From Nymphaea colorata (lineage: Eukaryota; Streptophyta; Magnoliopsida; Nymphaeales; Nymphaeaceae), in contig NC_045143.1 in the NCBI RefSeq assembly GCF_008831285.2, forward strand, positions 21,702,302 through 21,766,301: 64,000 bases of DNA, written 5' to 3'. The position numbers were made by a program, and so were the translations under genes. Below are positions 12,456 to 24,692 of the stretch, piece by piece (within the stretch, counting starts at the first letter, position 1; each line of letters starts with the position of its first letter). The notes under the pieces are model-generated. The model saw nothing but the letters and a program-made list of their open reading frames with translations. It was not told where the DNA came from and did no database searches.

Positions 12456-12991
12456 TGCATGATACGGATTGACTTGCCAAAATCTCTTCGAAGCTACATA
12501 GAGTCAAGTGGTCATGCATGATATGTTGATTCTCTGTATGTCCTCGTGCTTGAAGGTTTCAATCATTTTCTTTCTATGTTTCCTGTTATTTTAGTAAATA
12601 GGGATGGGTAAAGTAGCCAACTCTTTGGCTTATGCTGCTTGCTAAAGCATAAGCCTTCTGCTTGTTCCCTGTAGCGTGAGAGAAGGTTTTGGACCTAAAG
12701 AAATCTGACTTTTGTGTTCTGGGATGTAATATAGGGTATGCATATAAGTTTATTAAGACTTTAGTTCTAAGTCTTCTGACTATCTTGCTCAAAGTGACCA
12801 TGAGGGTATTTATTTTGGTGTTACCCTTGGCATAATTGTTCTAGAATAAGAACTGTTGTCATAATTGTGTCTGGTTCCTATTCCATGTGCAGCATGAACA
12901 GAAACATCTTGTTCGAATGTTCTTGCAACCAGGTGCATTTGTTCCTCTTGGAACAGATGCTTGGTTGTCAATAATCAACATATATATATAT

Positions 12992-13023
<32 letters not shown>

Positions 13024-14400
13024 TATGCATGGGTATGTGTGTATATAACTTTTTTATGTCGATATTCAATTAGCAGAATTGAACATATGGCAATTAATGA
13101 AAATAAAAGCACATTAGTTAATAATTTTTTGTTAATATTACTCATCTTTTAGTAAAATTTGTGTATGTTTTCTTCCATAAAGTACTAGCAGATCAACAAC
13201 AATCTTTATGTTGATGAATCTAAGGGAATAAAATTATAAAATATATACAGATATAAGTTTGTATCTATGTATACACACACACAGAGAGACACACACAAAT
13301 ATGCTTATGTAGCACCCATCTCTTATTGAGTGTCTATTTGCTAGGTTGAAGAGCAACAAGGGATTTTCCATCTTCATCTATATTTTGCATTCTATCTATT
13401 TCTCAATGTTGTCTGAAGTATCTATTTTTGCGGACTTGAATGTGAGCTTATGAATCTCTAACAATATGAAGTAATAGCATTCATGGTCACTGTAATGACC
13501 AGCTCTTTGTTATGAACCTCATGGTTTGGAACTTTTGACTTTAAATGATGACAAACTGCTAATTGATCTAACAACATCAAAGCCATGGCTTCAATGTGTA
13601 GTTTCTGATGAGGTTCATTTCTCTTTTCAGTTTCATTGTAGTGCTCATGAGTAGTTTTATTGCTTTTCAATATTATTCTTGGATTTACACTTCATGTTTC
13701 TAGTATACTCAAAAAGTATATCACATGAGAGCATGGACATTATGTTATCATTAGTTTATCTTTTTTATGTTATTTTCGTTTAGACAACCTCTGTCTTCAC
13801 TTCTTACATTAGTTGCTTGACTAGATTGGAATTGTTATACTCATTTAGCTCAGTATCAATCCCTAAAACCGATGCATGGCCAAGCTCAGCCAAACGATCA
13901 CGGACACATAGAAACACATGCATAGAACGTTAACTCAATATTGTAAAGTTGGTATGTTACTTCAACGTGGATTCTTAGGATAGGATAAATCTTAAACTTA
14001 CTATTGCTATAATTCAGTGTTTCGGGTTGATCAAAGACCATTGGTTGTTGGTTTTGGCAAGGTATTTTTTGTTTCAACCTTCCTTGATAATATGCCATAA
14101 AGCATGGAAATTGTATATGAACTTAAAGGAAAGGAAATCCTCCTTGACTATGCTTTTATTCTCATTGCTAATGTATTTCAAAAACAAGGACTGGTGGAAT
14201 CTACTTTAACAGCAGTGTGACTTTAACTTGTACATATATGAACATAATGTTGGTAGATACATGTTCCTTTTTTTTTTGGTTCTTTCAGTAGTCTTTTAAT
14301 ATATTCAAACAATTTATAATAGTTAAGAGACTGTCAAACATGTTGTAGTTGTGGTAAGTCTTTAAAATACCTTTTTTTTGTCTTCATGTGACTGTTGGCA
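12456..14400. other. Non-coding stretch with a compound microsatellite
   Basis: AT-rich sequence with a compound (TA)n-(GA)n microsatellite at about 12980-13023 and short (CA)/(GA) runs near 13273-13296. No gene is evident. A short acceptor-flanked open stretch at 12893-12958 could be an exon but has no support beyond that. Confidence 0.35.
12980..13023. repeat. Compound (TA)n(GA)n microsatellite
   Basis: TA repeats to about 13009, then an uninterrupted GA run to about 13023. Confidence 0.95.
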
Positions 14401-14742
14401 GTTTTATTGATGTCCATGGAGGGAATCTAAAATACATGAAGGGAGCCTATGTCTACAACAAAATCACATTTATTGATATTGATGATTTTGACAAACTACT
14501 GAACCAGTTACAACTTGGAGGTATTTGTATCAGTTTTTAAAATTTCTAATTGTGATTGTTGTTTCATGTTCTCTATTAGCAAGGTGTTCTTTGTCACAGT
14601 CATAAATTAGTTGCTATCTTTTTGTTGCAGCTCTAGTTAGATATGTTGCTTTTTAAGATGTAGGAGCAATGGGGCTTGTTAGAGTGTATTTGAAGCCCCA
14701 CGGCAAAGGCCTAATTACTTCAAGTCTTTTATTCTCTACTCG
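14401..14742 (+). pseudogene. Two exon-like blocks of an unidentified gene
   Basis: Block 1 (14401-14521) follows an acceptor-like TGTTGGCAG and ends before GTATTT. In one frame it reads FIDVHGGNLKYMKGAYVYNK and continues with an acidic FIDIDDFD stretch to LQLG. Block 2, if spliced at the AG ending at 14657, continues in frame as DVGAMGLVRVYLKPHGKG through LLFSTR to a GTAAAT donor-like site at 14743. The balanced composition, in-frame junction and matching splice sites argue for real exons. The upstream acceptor at about 14629 would instead give a frame with an early TAA. I do not recognise the family. No start or further exons could be found, so it may be a relic or a captured fragment. Confidence 0.4.
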
Positions 14743-14959
14743 AGGTAAATGTCTTATGTTATTTTAGCATTGATTGGTTGCTTGCATTTGAGTTATCGCA
14801 TAGACTTAGTATTATTACCGTGCACTTTTTGTGCATGTCAAATGTTAAAGGTTGCCCAATTTCATTTATGTGAAGCGAGAACTAGCAAAGCAACAAGTTG
14901 TGACACATATGTTTTAGCATATAATGCCACAAAGATTATGTCAAAAATTTAAAGAAAAG

Positions 14960-17610
14960 AAAAGGAAGAAAAAAGCATTATTATCTCATGTCAAATCAGA
15001 AATGAAGGATAAAACTGTCTAATTAAATTTAGTTGTTACCAACTATTTTCCTTCAAAGCTTGTGAATATTTAATAACTTGTAAGTATGGCAGATGAAAAA
15101 AAAGCAATATTTCATTTATTTAGGCAACACACTTGCGAGGCACTTTTTCATCAAACCGTTAGAAGTAAAATAAATTCATTAAACTTGACATGGTTTAATT
15201 TGACATACAACCTTTGTTAAATCCAACATTAGTCAAATTCTACCATATTGTTGACAGCAAACTAAATTAAAACAAAAACATAGCTAACTTGTAGAAAAGA
15301 TACAAGTGTTAATCATAAAACAGAGAGGGAGGGACACTTGAGCGATAAGATAAGCATGCAGCTGAAGCGGGCTCTCAGTGTCTCCGATACTGGTTAGAGC
15401 AAGATATACGGTGGCAAAAACTACGTTGTAGGTCTATAGCGGTGAAGACTTGAAGCAATGTTAAACATCACTGGTATACATGGATTTAGCGGCGACGAAA
15501 TCACCACTGTAGGACACATATACCAGCCACTAAATCACCAGTATAGATAAGGATGGCACCTCTCATCGAGCAAGTTCCAGTTCCAATGAATCAAAGATAT
15601 GTCTCGTGAGATCCATTCCTTACAAGTCATTGCACTTGGGGAAAATGCAGCCACATTTTTGTTTAAGGAGGAAAGACATTGTTGGAAAGATGAAATCAAC
15701 CCTGAAAAGTAACATATTTTGTTGCTTTCACCATTACATTTTCCCTCTATCAAAATGTGCATATATATATCAATAAATCATGGCATGTTCAATCGAAGCA
15801 CAACATTGCCAACAAAAAGAAAAGGAATCAATGTCACCATTCAGGATGTTCCCAGCTTCATACAATGATCTACAAACTTATATTCTCTTTTTGGGTGGTT
15901 TTAATATCCACCTTCGGATTAGTTTTACATGTTTGCTCATTCTTTGGCCTACTTTTACATGTTGACCAATTCTTTTGTTTTATTTTTATCCAAGTAGCAG
16001 TCTTAAAATTAATTTTAGTTAAGAAAGGAAAAATGTCCTCAGTTTTGGTGTTTGTGAATGATTCTGATAACTATATCTTCTACATCCTTAATTTTTATCT
16101 TTGAGATGTCTCCACAAAATCTTCGCCTTATGGGCAGAATTCCATAATCAATCCTGCATGTTGCCACATCAAAAACCCAGAGATACATTTTTATATATAT
16201 CAGCCATTGACATTTTTGAGACCATACTCTTCAACTTGGTTCAACTTAATAGCTCATATTGGTTGTCAGTTCAGAATACCTTTTACATATATATAGCTAT
16301 TAGTGAGTTACATCTTTCTACTTAAACTTATCCCCACAATCTTGGTATAGATAACTTTGGAGTTTGTACCGGAGCCATTAATTAGCAGTTTTTCCTTTTT
16401 AATTCTATTTTCTTGATAATATTTTCAATTTGATGGGATAATTTCATCATTTGGATGATTACTTTAATCCTTTTGACAAGATCAAGTGTTTGTTTGAAAA
16501 ACAGAACGAAAAGTTGGACATTTGGTGTTTCAAAAGGAGTTGCCTCTTATTTTTCTCATTTAATTTGTGGAGCAGTCTTTGTAAACATTGAAAACATTAT
16601 TGGTGTGGATTCTTAGATTTAAATACATGGATCACATAGTGGCTGGGAAGACATATATGTTACGTTTTTACGGTTTAATTTAAAAAAAAAACCAGTGTTA
16701 AACTGTTTTTAAATCAATGTACGGCTTCTACTGGACTTTTTGTAAGTGAGATAGATCTGTATGATTGATGTATACACATGCAGCTACATTCTATAATGCA
16801 ATTGTTACATTATGAAGAATTTTTTGATGGAGGAGCAGGATCTGTAACGCAAGCCGCAGCTGCATGTATAAGGGATTATAAACAAATCATCTTTACTTTA
16901 CTCTACGCAACTAAGGTCTTCCCTGATTAGGTCCTGCATTTAATAATTGGAAAAAATAAAAGGGTCTTCACTGGAATTGTGTACAAAACAACAGGTCAAC
17001 GTCAAATTTCCCAAAACAGGTATAAGTGGCTCTTTGTCGACTTCTTTTCCATTTCCTTCTCTCATTTTATCTCTCCTCACTCTCTTGAATCTTGTTTGTC
17101 CCCTTCTATTTTTGAGGATTTTATGTTGAGCAGCTGGAAGCATCTACTGTCACCAGCCATCTGTGGCGATCGGTGAGCAGACCAGAGCTTGAGCAGCAGC
17201 AGTAAAAGCCAACAACAATAGGTATTAATTTTTCTTTCTCTCTCTTCTCAGGTTTCTTCTTCATTTCTTCCTCTGAGGGTGTCCTAAGGCGAAATCCGGC
17301 GCATCATTTTTTTAGTCCTTTTTCGATCATTTTCCCCTTCTTGTTTTCTTGCTGATCTGGCAGATGCTGGATCAGTTCTTTTTTTTCTTTTTTCTTTTGT
17401 TGCTCGTACTACACCCTGTAGGAGTTCATTATCAACTGACCCCACGTGATGACATAGAAGTAGCAGATTTGGCTGAAGAAGAGATTCTGCACTCTGGGGT
17501 TATCTTCTTCCTTAGTGAAACAGAGTCCACCTGGGGATAGTAACAATGAACTTTTTTTATTCATTTATGCCCTTTTCTGTTGTTCTGGAGCACAAAGGCT
17601 CTATGTGGCA
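14960..17610. repeat. Diverged direct duplication, copy C
   Basis: The most complete copy of the A/B/C repeat: its left part aligns with copy A (2500-3420) and its remainder with copy B (5940-8790). It starts about 200 bp after the exon-like blocks at 14401-14742. It lacks the MITE present in B and so preserves the empty site at about 17273-17295. No transposase or long conserved frame is visible. Confidence 0.65.
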
Positions 17611-19350
17611 CAGGAATTGCACCTCTGGTCCTAAAATATCACATACCATGCACTATATATGAATGAATGATGGCTTCAATGAAATTTTTTATTTCAACAT
17701 CCGTTCAGGAAGGCTCCAAGCCCCAAAAATGCGCTTGAGTGCTCAAAATGTGACTTATGTGTGTCATCATCATCTTGCTCAGGCATGGCTTGATGAGCGA
17801 AGGTAAAAGGTGTGCTTGAAAAAAGAAAAAAACTTTATCCTGACGAAATCCCAGTCAAAACGATATTGTGGTTGGTAACCTCTTCTAATTTGTTTTTTCA
17901 CATTGACCAGTTATTCCTCACTCTATATAATCAGGTTGGCTGGTCATGCCAAGATGACAGAACCACATATTGTGGTTGGTACCTCTTCTAATTTGTATTT
18001 TTATTAATTGTTAGTTCATGAGAATTTTTAAATAGAAAAATGTAGAAAAATCTCAACATGTGATCAATTAGAGCCGATTTACCCCTTTAATGGTACAATT
18101 CCCATACCCAAATCAAGAAAATCCTTCATTTTCTACCAGGTATCACTTTTATTTTCATTTTCATCATCAACAACGTTGTCTTATTGCAGCTATTTACTTA
18201 CCTTTGTGAGATTTCATGTTTACATTTAAAATTACTGTTTACAATTAGCAAACACTAAGGTTGCTATTATTGTACCAAAACATTTTTTAATATGCATTTA
18301 TAAACAAATTTAAGAGGCCGATGCATAGATACAGCATGCCCTAAGATTGTAATCTATACTAATTTCAATAGGAAACATTGACAAGTTCATATTAAGAGAC
18401 TGTAAGGTGGTCATATTACTAATGAAAGAAAATTATGTTTAATTTCAAGATCTGTTAGAAAAAGTAGTCATACTAATAAGTAATCAATTGTTGCATTTAG
18501 AAGATTAGGCTCCTAGTGCTCAGCATTGGGAGTGGTATAGAAAATTTGAGCAAGAATAATTGGCAATGCTTTAAATATATAAAAGATTATATGAAACCTA
18601 AAAAATTTATTGAGTTCATGTAACTTGAACTGAACTTGTTTATATGCCGGAAATGGACTCTTTTAGCAAATGAGTCGAGGTTCACTGAGTTTGAGTTGAG
18701 CTTGAGTTCGCTTGACTTGTTGTACATCCATATCCACTTTGACACACCCAAATGGGCTTGTCCCCTATTTATAATGGTGAACATGTTGGAGGTGGGAGGC
18801 TTCCAATTAAGGATGCCATGAATATATCGGCCTTGAATCAGATATCTGACAGAATTGTTTCGAAAAGATCAGAAGAAGAAAAAATTATTATTTAATTCAG
18901 AAATCAGATCAGTTCAGATTTAAGAAATAATATTCGATCAAATTCACATTTAGATATACATAAATATCCAATTGAATTCAAATTCGTATTTAGTTTCAAA
19001 CAAAAATCCTATATTCGATGCTCTCACAATATGAAAATCGACCAAAATTGGATTCAGACTTAGACATGAATATAAAAATCAAATTCGAATTAGATTCAAA
19101 TTTTGAAATTTGATTTGGGATTCAGATTTGAATACGACATTTCTTTCATTCATATTAAAATCTGGGTTTGAATCCAAGTATATGAATATCTGAAAAAGCA
19201 GATACGGTTAATAGGAGAACAATTCTCCATCCCATCTTCATGTAAATCACCATTTAATGTTTACATCCATTTGATGTAGCTCTAGGTCAAAAAGAGTTTT
19301 AAAATAAAATAATATTCATTCGTTGACTTCTTAGTTGGAGATGTCTCGTT
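17611..19350. other. Non-coding stretch
   Basis: AT-rich sequence. 18610-18720 holds repeated TGAGTT/GAGCTTGAG words, similar in style to 51650-51740, which are common in plant dispersed repeats. 18890-19200 is rich in AATTCAAAT/ATTTGAAT words. No gene is evident. Confidence 0.35.
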
Positions 19351-20570
19351 ATATAGTCAATGCCATCCATTTGAGTGAAGCATTTTAGCAACCATCATTG
19401 CCGTGTACCTCTCAATTTTGTCATTAGAGTTTTTTCAGTCTTAAATACCTATTTGCATCATATGTGTTTGACTATTTTAGATAGAGCGACAAGGTCCACA
19501 CTTGAGTTTTAGTGAGTTTAACTCTTCCTTTATGGCTTCTATACAACGTGCAGATTGCATACACTCAATAGTTTCCATAAAGGTGATTGGATCATCATCA
19601 TCTATGAAATCATTGGGCTCCTATAAGTGTACCACATAATCTAGATGAATAACAAATCTTATTGTCAATGACATGAACAATAAAATATGTAACCTTTTGA
19701 CCTTTTGGATAACCAATGAAGAAGCTACTAATTGTTATAGGGTCAAAAGCCTTTATGTGAGGGTTATATAATTTGGCTCCTGCTGGATAACTTCAAATGT
19801 GCATATATAATAGTGGAGGCTTTCTGCCTGCAAATAACTATAAGGAGTTTTAGAATCAACTTTAGCAGGTACATTATTCAAATTGTGTGTAGCTATCCTT
19901 AAAAGCCTCACTCCACAACCCAATAAAGAGTGGTGAATAATTCAACATATGATGAACCATTTCTTTAAGCATATCATTTCTTCTTTCAGTTGTACCATTC
20001 TAATATGCACTAGCAGACATAGTGCACTAAGGTACAATGCCTTCTTCCTTGAGAAAACATGCTAAAGGTCCCTCCTGTTACCCCATCACAGTAAAACATC
20101 CATAGTACTCACCACCTCTATCTGATCAGACACTTGCATTACTTCTCCATTTTGTTTTTCGTCCTCATTCTTAAAGTCTTTCAAAGCTTAATAGACTTCC
20201 AATTTCTCAAATAAAAGATAGTGATAAATTAGCAGTAATAGTCAATAAAAGTGACAAAATACCTTTCGCCCATATAACATAGGGCAAACGGTCTGCATAC
20301 ATCTGTATGAATAATTTCTACTTTGTTGTTGCTCATTTTAGAACATTTCTTGTATGTGTTACTTGCTTATACTTAATATGTCCTAAGCGATAGTGCCAAA
20401 ACATATAGAATTTCATTCAACATGCCACATTTATTACCAATTGATATATTGCCACAAGATAGAGACTCATGGATCGTAGTTAATCAGTCAAACATGTATA
20501 ACCAATCCAGATTGAATCTTTCTAAATAAATAATTTTGAATTTTCAAATTAAAACAGTATCCAAGTTTAT

Positions 20571-20873
20571 CTAGTCAAAAAATAGAAACAAGGTTTCGGT
20601 TATAAGATGATACATAAAATGTATCCACTTAAGTTTAAAACAGAACCACTCTCTAGCATCACCTTCAAGTCCCAGCGGCCTTGACATGTGAATGCATTTG
20701 TTTTCAAAGAAAGTACTTCTCTTATGTTCCATTGGCTCCCTTTTGTTCATAAAAGCCTGTAAGGTATCGGCAATATACACAATGTCACCCGAATTAACCC
20801 ACCAATTATTAACTGGAATATTAATCAAGTTACATTCATGAGAAATTAATGATAAATTATCTTTCCTAGCCAA
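20571..20873 (-). pseudogene. Copia protease-region remnant
   Basis: A 100-residue open frame: NLINIPVNNWWVNSGDIVYI, then TLQAFMNKREP. The arrangement W-W-x-x-S-G followed by about seven residues and TLQ-F matches the pepsin-like protease start of copia polyproteins, where the motif is normally WWLDSGA. The catalytic Asp is replaced by Asn, so the enzyme would be inactive. Downstream the frame loses similarity. It lies between the zinc knuckle and integrase remnants of the same element. Confidence 0.6.
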
Positions 20874-21559
20874 CAGTTCACATACTTTTCACAATTTGTC
20901 TTTTTATGTCATTTCTTCTTACAGAAGAAGCACTTCATAGAAGAGACATCTTTTGAGGCTTGATAGTAGATTGGTTAGATGTTCATGTAGCGGACTTTTT
21001 AGCCTTTTTCTTTATGACATTCTTCTTTGGTCCGATTTTATGTTGACTTTTATGAGAAGCCACATGTGCACTATGCACATTCTCACTCTTCAATCTCTCT
21101 TCTTCCTCAACACACTTGGACATCAAATCATTGAATGTCTATCCATCATTATGCATGTTGTAAGAGATGTTGAAAGAACCTTATTCAGCAGGTGAAATGA
21201 TAGAATCAAGTGGACTAAGAGGACCAAAGGAGTTAGCAATTCTAAACTACAGAAGCAGCAAGCGAAGGCGATTAGATCGCTCACACTTTTCAAAGATTGC
21301 TTTCTCATGTGTTGTCTTTTTATTAGTTAAAAGGGCAGACTCATTCACATGAAGTGTTAGGTATAGATCCGTATATCCTAATGTCAACAATACAATTTCT
21401 TTTCAATAGTAGAATTAGATGCATCAAAAATGAGAATATTACTTGAGCCATAAAAAATAACAAAATTAGGCAATGGAAGTGACAAAAGATATACGTGACC
21501 ATTCATGCTTGATCAATACAATGAAATAACAAATATAATAATAAGGCCCTTTATATTTT

Positions 21560-22040
21560 TTTTTTCCTAAGCAAGTGTGAGAGGCCATTGCGGCCTCACT
21601 TTGGTGATAAACCACGGCATAACAATACACTTTACTCCCCCTATGCTGTCGGAAGGGTGGGCAAAAGCCCTCCCCATCTCCATTTTGTCGTCTTTTTCAC
21701 AACGGACCAGGCCCCTGACGGGGTCTGTTCTGCTGGTGCTGCTGCAAGGCAAAGAGACACGAGGCTTCCTGGGTATGTGTTCCTCATCTGCTTCTCTCCC
21801 TCTTGTCCAGAAGGAGGCACTGCTATTGACGGGAAAAGAAAAAGGTAGGCCTGCCGCTTGGTGGCCCATGCCCTCCTTTTTCGTCGGTGGTTTCCATCGG
21901 TGATAGAGAAAGGGCTTCCGTGCTCCTTTGATTTGCTTCAGGGAGGGCCAATGCCTTCCATCTATGTCTCTTTCTCGTATACCTAAAGAGGGGTTTGCTG
22001 GATGCTGCCGGTGGATGGGACTGAGCCCTCGCTAGCAACC
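21560..22040. other. GC-richer insert of unknown nature
   Basis: This block is clearly more GC-rich than its surroundings and gives overlapping open frames of about 100 codons on both strands, as GC-rich non-coding DNA often does. None shows a recognisable domain. It lies between the gag side and the primer-site side of the copia element, so it is either leader sequence or a later insertion. Confidence 0.3.
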
Positions 22041-22276
22041 CCTCTTATTTTATTTTTAAAATAGAAAAGAGTAGTTATAAGAGAGAGAGGGAATGCAGAG
22101 ACAGAGAGTGTGCAAGAGCACGAGAGCGAGAGAGATTCGAAATGGCCAGTGGCAATCTGCCCTCCTCTCTCTCAATAACAAACAAACAGTACATGATACA
22201 CAGGAGTATAGAATCTGTCTTTAATACCAATTGTTGGAGTTTTGAAGTAATACTAGCCTTCAAATGCACATGCTCA

Positions 22277-22444
22277 AGCATAAAAATAAATATATAAGAC
22301 TTATACTGGTTCCTACCATAGTGCACAAAGAGAAGAATGAAGACAATGACCACGGTGATGAAGCATAAAAATAAATATATAAGACTTATACTGGTTCCTA
22401 CCATAGTGACAAAGAGAAGAATGAAGAATGACCTCCTTAGCGAA
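22277..22444. repeat. 84-bp tandem duplication
   Basis: AAGCATAAAAATAAATATAT begins at 22277 and again at 22361. Each copy continues through ACTTATACTGGTTCCTACC to AAGAGAAGAATGAAG, with small indels near the ends. It sits in the presumed copia LTR. Confidence 0.9.
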
Positions 22445-23686
22445 TGACCACGGTCGATGAACACGAACTTAGAATACCAAAGGTGAGTAGGGATAGATCC
22501 TCATAAATTTTCCACCTCTATTAAAGCACTCTTACATCATGTGGTATTGAGCAGAGAGTTTGCAGCACTGGAATCAGACGATCGAGGCGGAGCTGAAACA
22601 ATAAGAGAATGCCATGGAAGCGCCGATAATAAGTGAAATAGATCAACCGTGGTTGGACACGGAGTTCGTTCCGATTCTGTGGTTGGGACACAGAACGCTT
22701 CCCTCTTGCGGTTCGGACACGTTACGGATTGGTCCAATGGGACCCCCGTAAAATGATGCTTGAGAGACGCCATTGTTGAGAAATGTGCTGTGTCTCTGTG
22801 GACATCCAAGTGACTCGGAGCAGAAAAATCGACAGAGAGAAGCAGGTCTCTCTCCCTTCAGACAAACACAACAAGAGGGACAGTAAAAGAAGAGGAGACA
22901 ATGCCAATGGCGAGTGATCAGAGCTGAGCAAGAATGGCGAGGGTCAGAAGCATGACAAGAAAGAGACAAGAAGAAGAGGTCGAAGCGAGAGGAGGGAGGA
23001 GGCCACACTGTCCCTCTTGCTATTCTCTTGGAGAGGAGGGACACGAGAATATCGCAGACTTTTGGTCAGTATCTTGGGAAAATGTTTTGAGTGTGTGATG
23101 ACTTATATTCATTCATGCTTCCCTTAAAATACGAGCAAATTCCAAATGATCAATGATCGATATAAACATATTTCAACTTCTTGCCAGGCTCGGACGTTAG
23201 TATGAGACATTCAGAGTAAAATCCAGCCTTAAATGAGGTTTGTTTTATTGTCATATATGTAGAGGATGGATGATGTATATATGAAGTCTGCTGGTTTGTT
23301 CAATCATATTTGCAGATGACTTTGCGGCTATAACAACATATTTTGTATTAAAGTATAAGGTTTATAACATTTATTTTCAATAAAAATAAGCTCACTTTTC
23401 AATAGGCAGTATCTGAAAAATCACCAAAAGCAATTCGAAGCAAGGCTTGCCGTCCAAAATTCAAGCTTTCCTACGGTACTGAAAAAGGGAGAACATAGTA
23501 ACATACTGTCTTGATCAAATTATTGTTTTGACACAGCGTCGGCTTCAAAAACATCCAATCTCGATGTGACAATCAAACAGGCGGGGATAACAACATAGAC
23601 TTATTATAGAAATCAACCGCCAGGTAATGTAACAAAATCAAGAAGTAAATGCAATAAGGGCACACACATTATGTCTAGATAGAAGT
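22445..23686. other. Presumed copia LTR and non-coding flank
   Basis: If the edge at 22232 is right, the 5' LTR of the minus-strand copia element extends right from there. Its outer end was not found; a TAACAACA at about 23327-23334 is one weak candidate. The open frames on the minus strand (22537-23044) overlap in several frames and show no domain. Confidence 0.3.
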
Positions 23687-23804
23687 GGGCACCCGGCTTG
23701 GCCAGGCTCGACAATTTTTAATTAATTTTAAATAAATAAATGGATATATATAATATTTTATTATATATTTTTTGATTAAAATTTAACTGGGCCGGGCCAA
23801 GCCC
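23687..23804. mobile_element. Small GGGC-ended inverted-repeat element
   Basis: The left end GGGCACCCGGCTTGGCC and the right end, whose complement is GGGCTTGGCCCGGCCC, form an imperfect inverted repeat around a very AT-rich core (TATATATAATATTTTATTA). No clear target duplication was found. GGGCCGGGC-type ends recur at 37140-37225. It is probably a small non-autonomous DNA transposon. Confidence 0.4.
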
Positions 23805-24106
23805 CTCGTTTGTCATTTTGATGCTACAATTTAGTACTAAGCAATGATTGAAAATAAGAAGACCAAAATTAATGATTGTGGGTGCATCTAGGAGGAACAC
23901 ACTTGTCTTAATTAAAAAATTACAAAATAGAAAAAATATATATATACATCTGAGATGAAAATTACTTCATTCTAAATAGTGCAATTATTGTTTTATATTA
24001 TCATTTTCCAATTACTTTTAATATTCATTCCTTTTCAATTCTCATGGAGATTGACCAATTCGGTACCATTTTTTTGGCAAACTATTTTGACTGGCCCTTA
24101 AGTTGA

Positions 24107-24206
24107 NNNNNNNNNNNNNNNNNNNNNNNNNNNNNNNNNNNNNNNNNNNNNNNNNNNNNNNNNNNNNNNNNNNNNNNNNNNNNNNNNNNNNNNNNNNNNN
24201 NNNNNN
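24107..24206. other. Assembly gap (100 N)
   Basis: Exactly 100 ambiguous bases, the conventional placeholder for a gap of unknown size. Coding sequence of the Tat/Ogre-like element runs into its right edge, while its left edge is unrelated sequence. Confidence 0.99.
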
Positions 24207-24547
24207 AAAATGCGAAACTCTCTGCACTTTAAATTTGAGCAACATTTTGAGTCCTTGGTTAGGCCTCGTACTCTGCCATATTATGCGTGCAGGAAAAATT
24301 CAATTTGAGAGAGTAAGGAATCATTTTCCTTTCTGTGTAATGAAAAGTATCCCAATGCCTGCCCCCAGCTGTGCTCCTTAGATCCATCAAAGTACATCTC
24401 CCAAATCGGCTCTGGTTCAGTTGTCAGGATTTGCTCATCTGGAAAATCATCATTTGTTCTAATTTCTTCATATAGAGGAAAATCTGCCAATTTGGTCTGC
24501 AATGGCTTGCCCCTGATTGATTTTTTGTGACACATATTCCAAATCAT
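24207..24547 (-). pseudogene. Second (archaeal-type) RNase H, truncated by gap
   Basis: The frame 24547-24281 carries IWEMYFDGSK, the start of the additional RNase H that Tat-lineage elements have after their normal one, preceded by a linker with KPLQTKLADFP. A frameshift follows near 24345. The same domain resumes in another frame as MLLKFKVQRVSHF (24245-24207) and ends at the N run. The rest of the domain is lost in the gap. Role in the family: helps remove RNA during reverse transcription. Confidence 0.65.
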
Positions 24548-24692
24548 ATTGCATCAGCAAAACCTGCCACTTTGCTATCCTTCCATTCAGAAATGGCTGT
24601 TCGAGGATATATTGAGTGGATTAAGTTTGGATAAAATTTTAACTTCACAAGCCAATAGATAATGCCTTAATTTTTGACACATCCACACAAGG

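Larger units (their letters stand above)
19350..22232 (-). mobile_element. Decayed Ty1/copia retrotransposon, minus strand
   Basis: Minus-strand translation gives copia modules in the right order. A zinc knuckle CFFCKKK-x-HKKTNC lies near 20890-20940. A protease-like region follows (20571-20873), with NWWVNSG in place of the catalytic D-S/T-G. The integrase core (about 19900-20360) reads EIIHTDVCRPFA, GERYFVTFID, SDRGGEYYG, then a degenerate NGTTERRN. Next come LWSEAFKD and AKLYNPHIKAFDP. Stops and frameshifts are frequent. At 22219-22229 the minus strand reads TGGTATTAAAG, close to the initiator-tRNA-Met primer site, directly next to a CCAACA edge at 22232 that would be the inner end of the 5' LTR. 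No reverse transcriptase is visible, and the LTR outer ends could not be set. Confidence 0.75.

Noticed and set aside
10147-13647. CACTACAACAAA at 10148 and TTTCATTGTAGTG near 13635 as ends of a CACTA element
   Set aside because: The end sequences match imperfectly beyond the first bases, flanking 3-mers differ (ACT versus CTC), and no transposase or subterminal repeats link them.
21567-21903. Overlapping sense and antisense frames of about 100 codons
   Set aside because: They shadow one another in a GC-rich block and show no domain or motif.
21600-22030. Organellar DNA insertion
   Set aside because: GC content and words look foreign, but no organellar gene or known organellar sequence could be recognised.
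22643-23044. 133-codon minus-strand frame
   Set aside because: Cys/Ser-rich, no domain, overlaps other frames, and lies in presumed copia LTR sequence.
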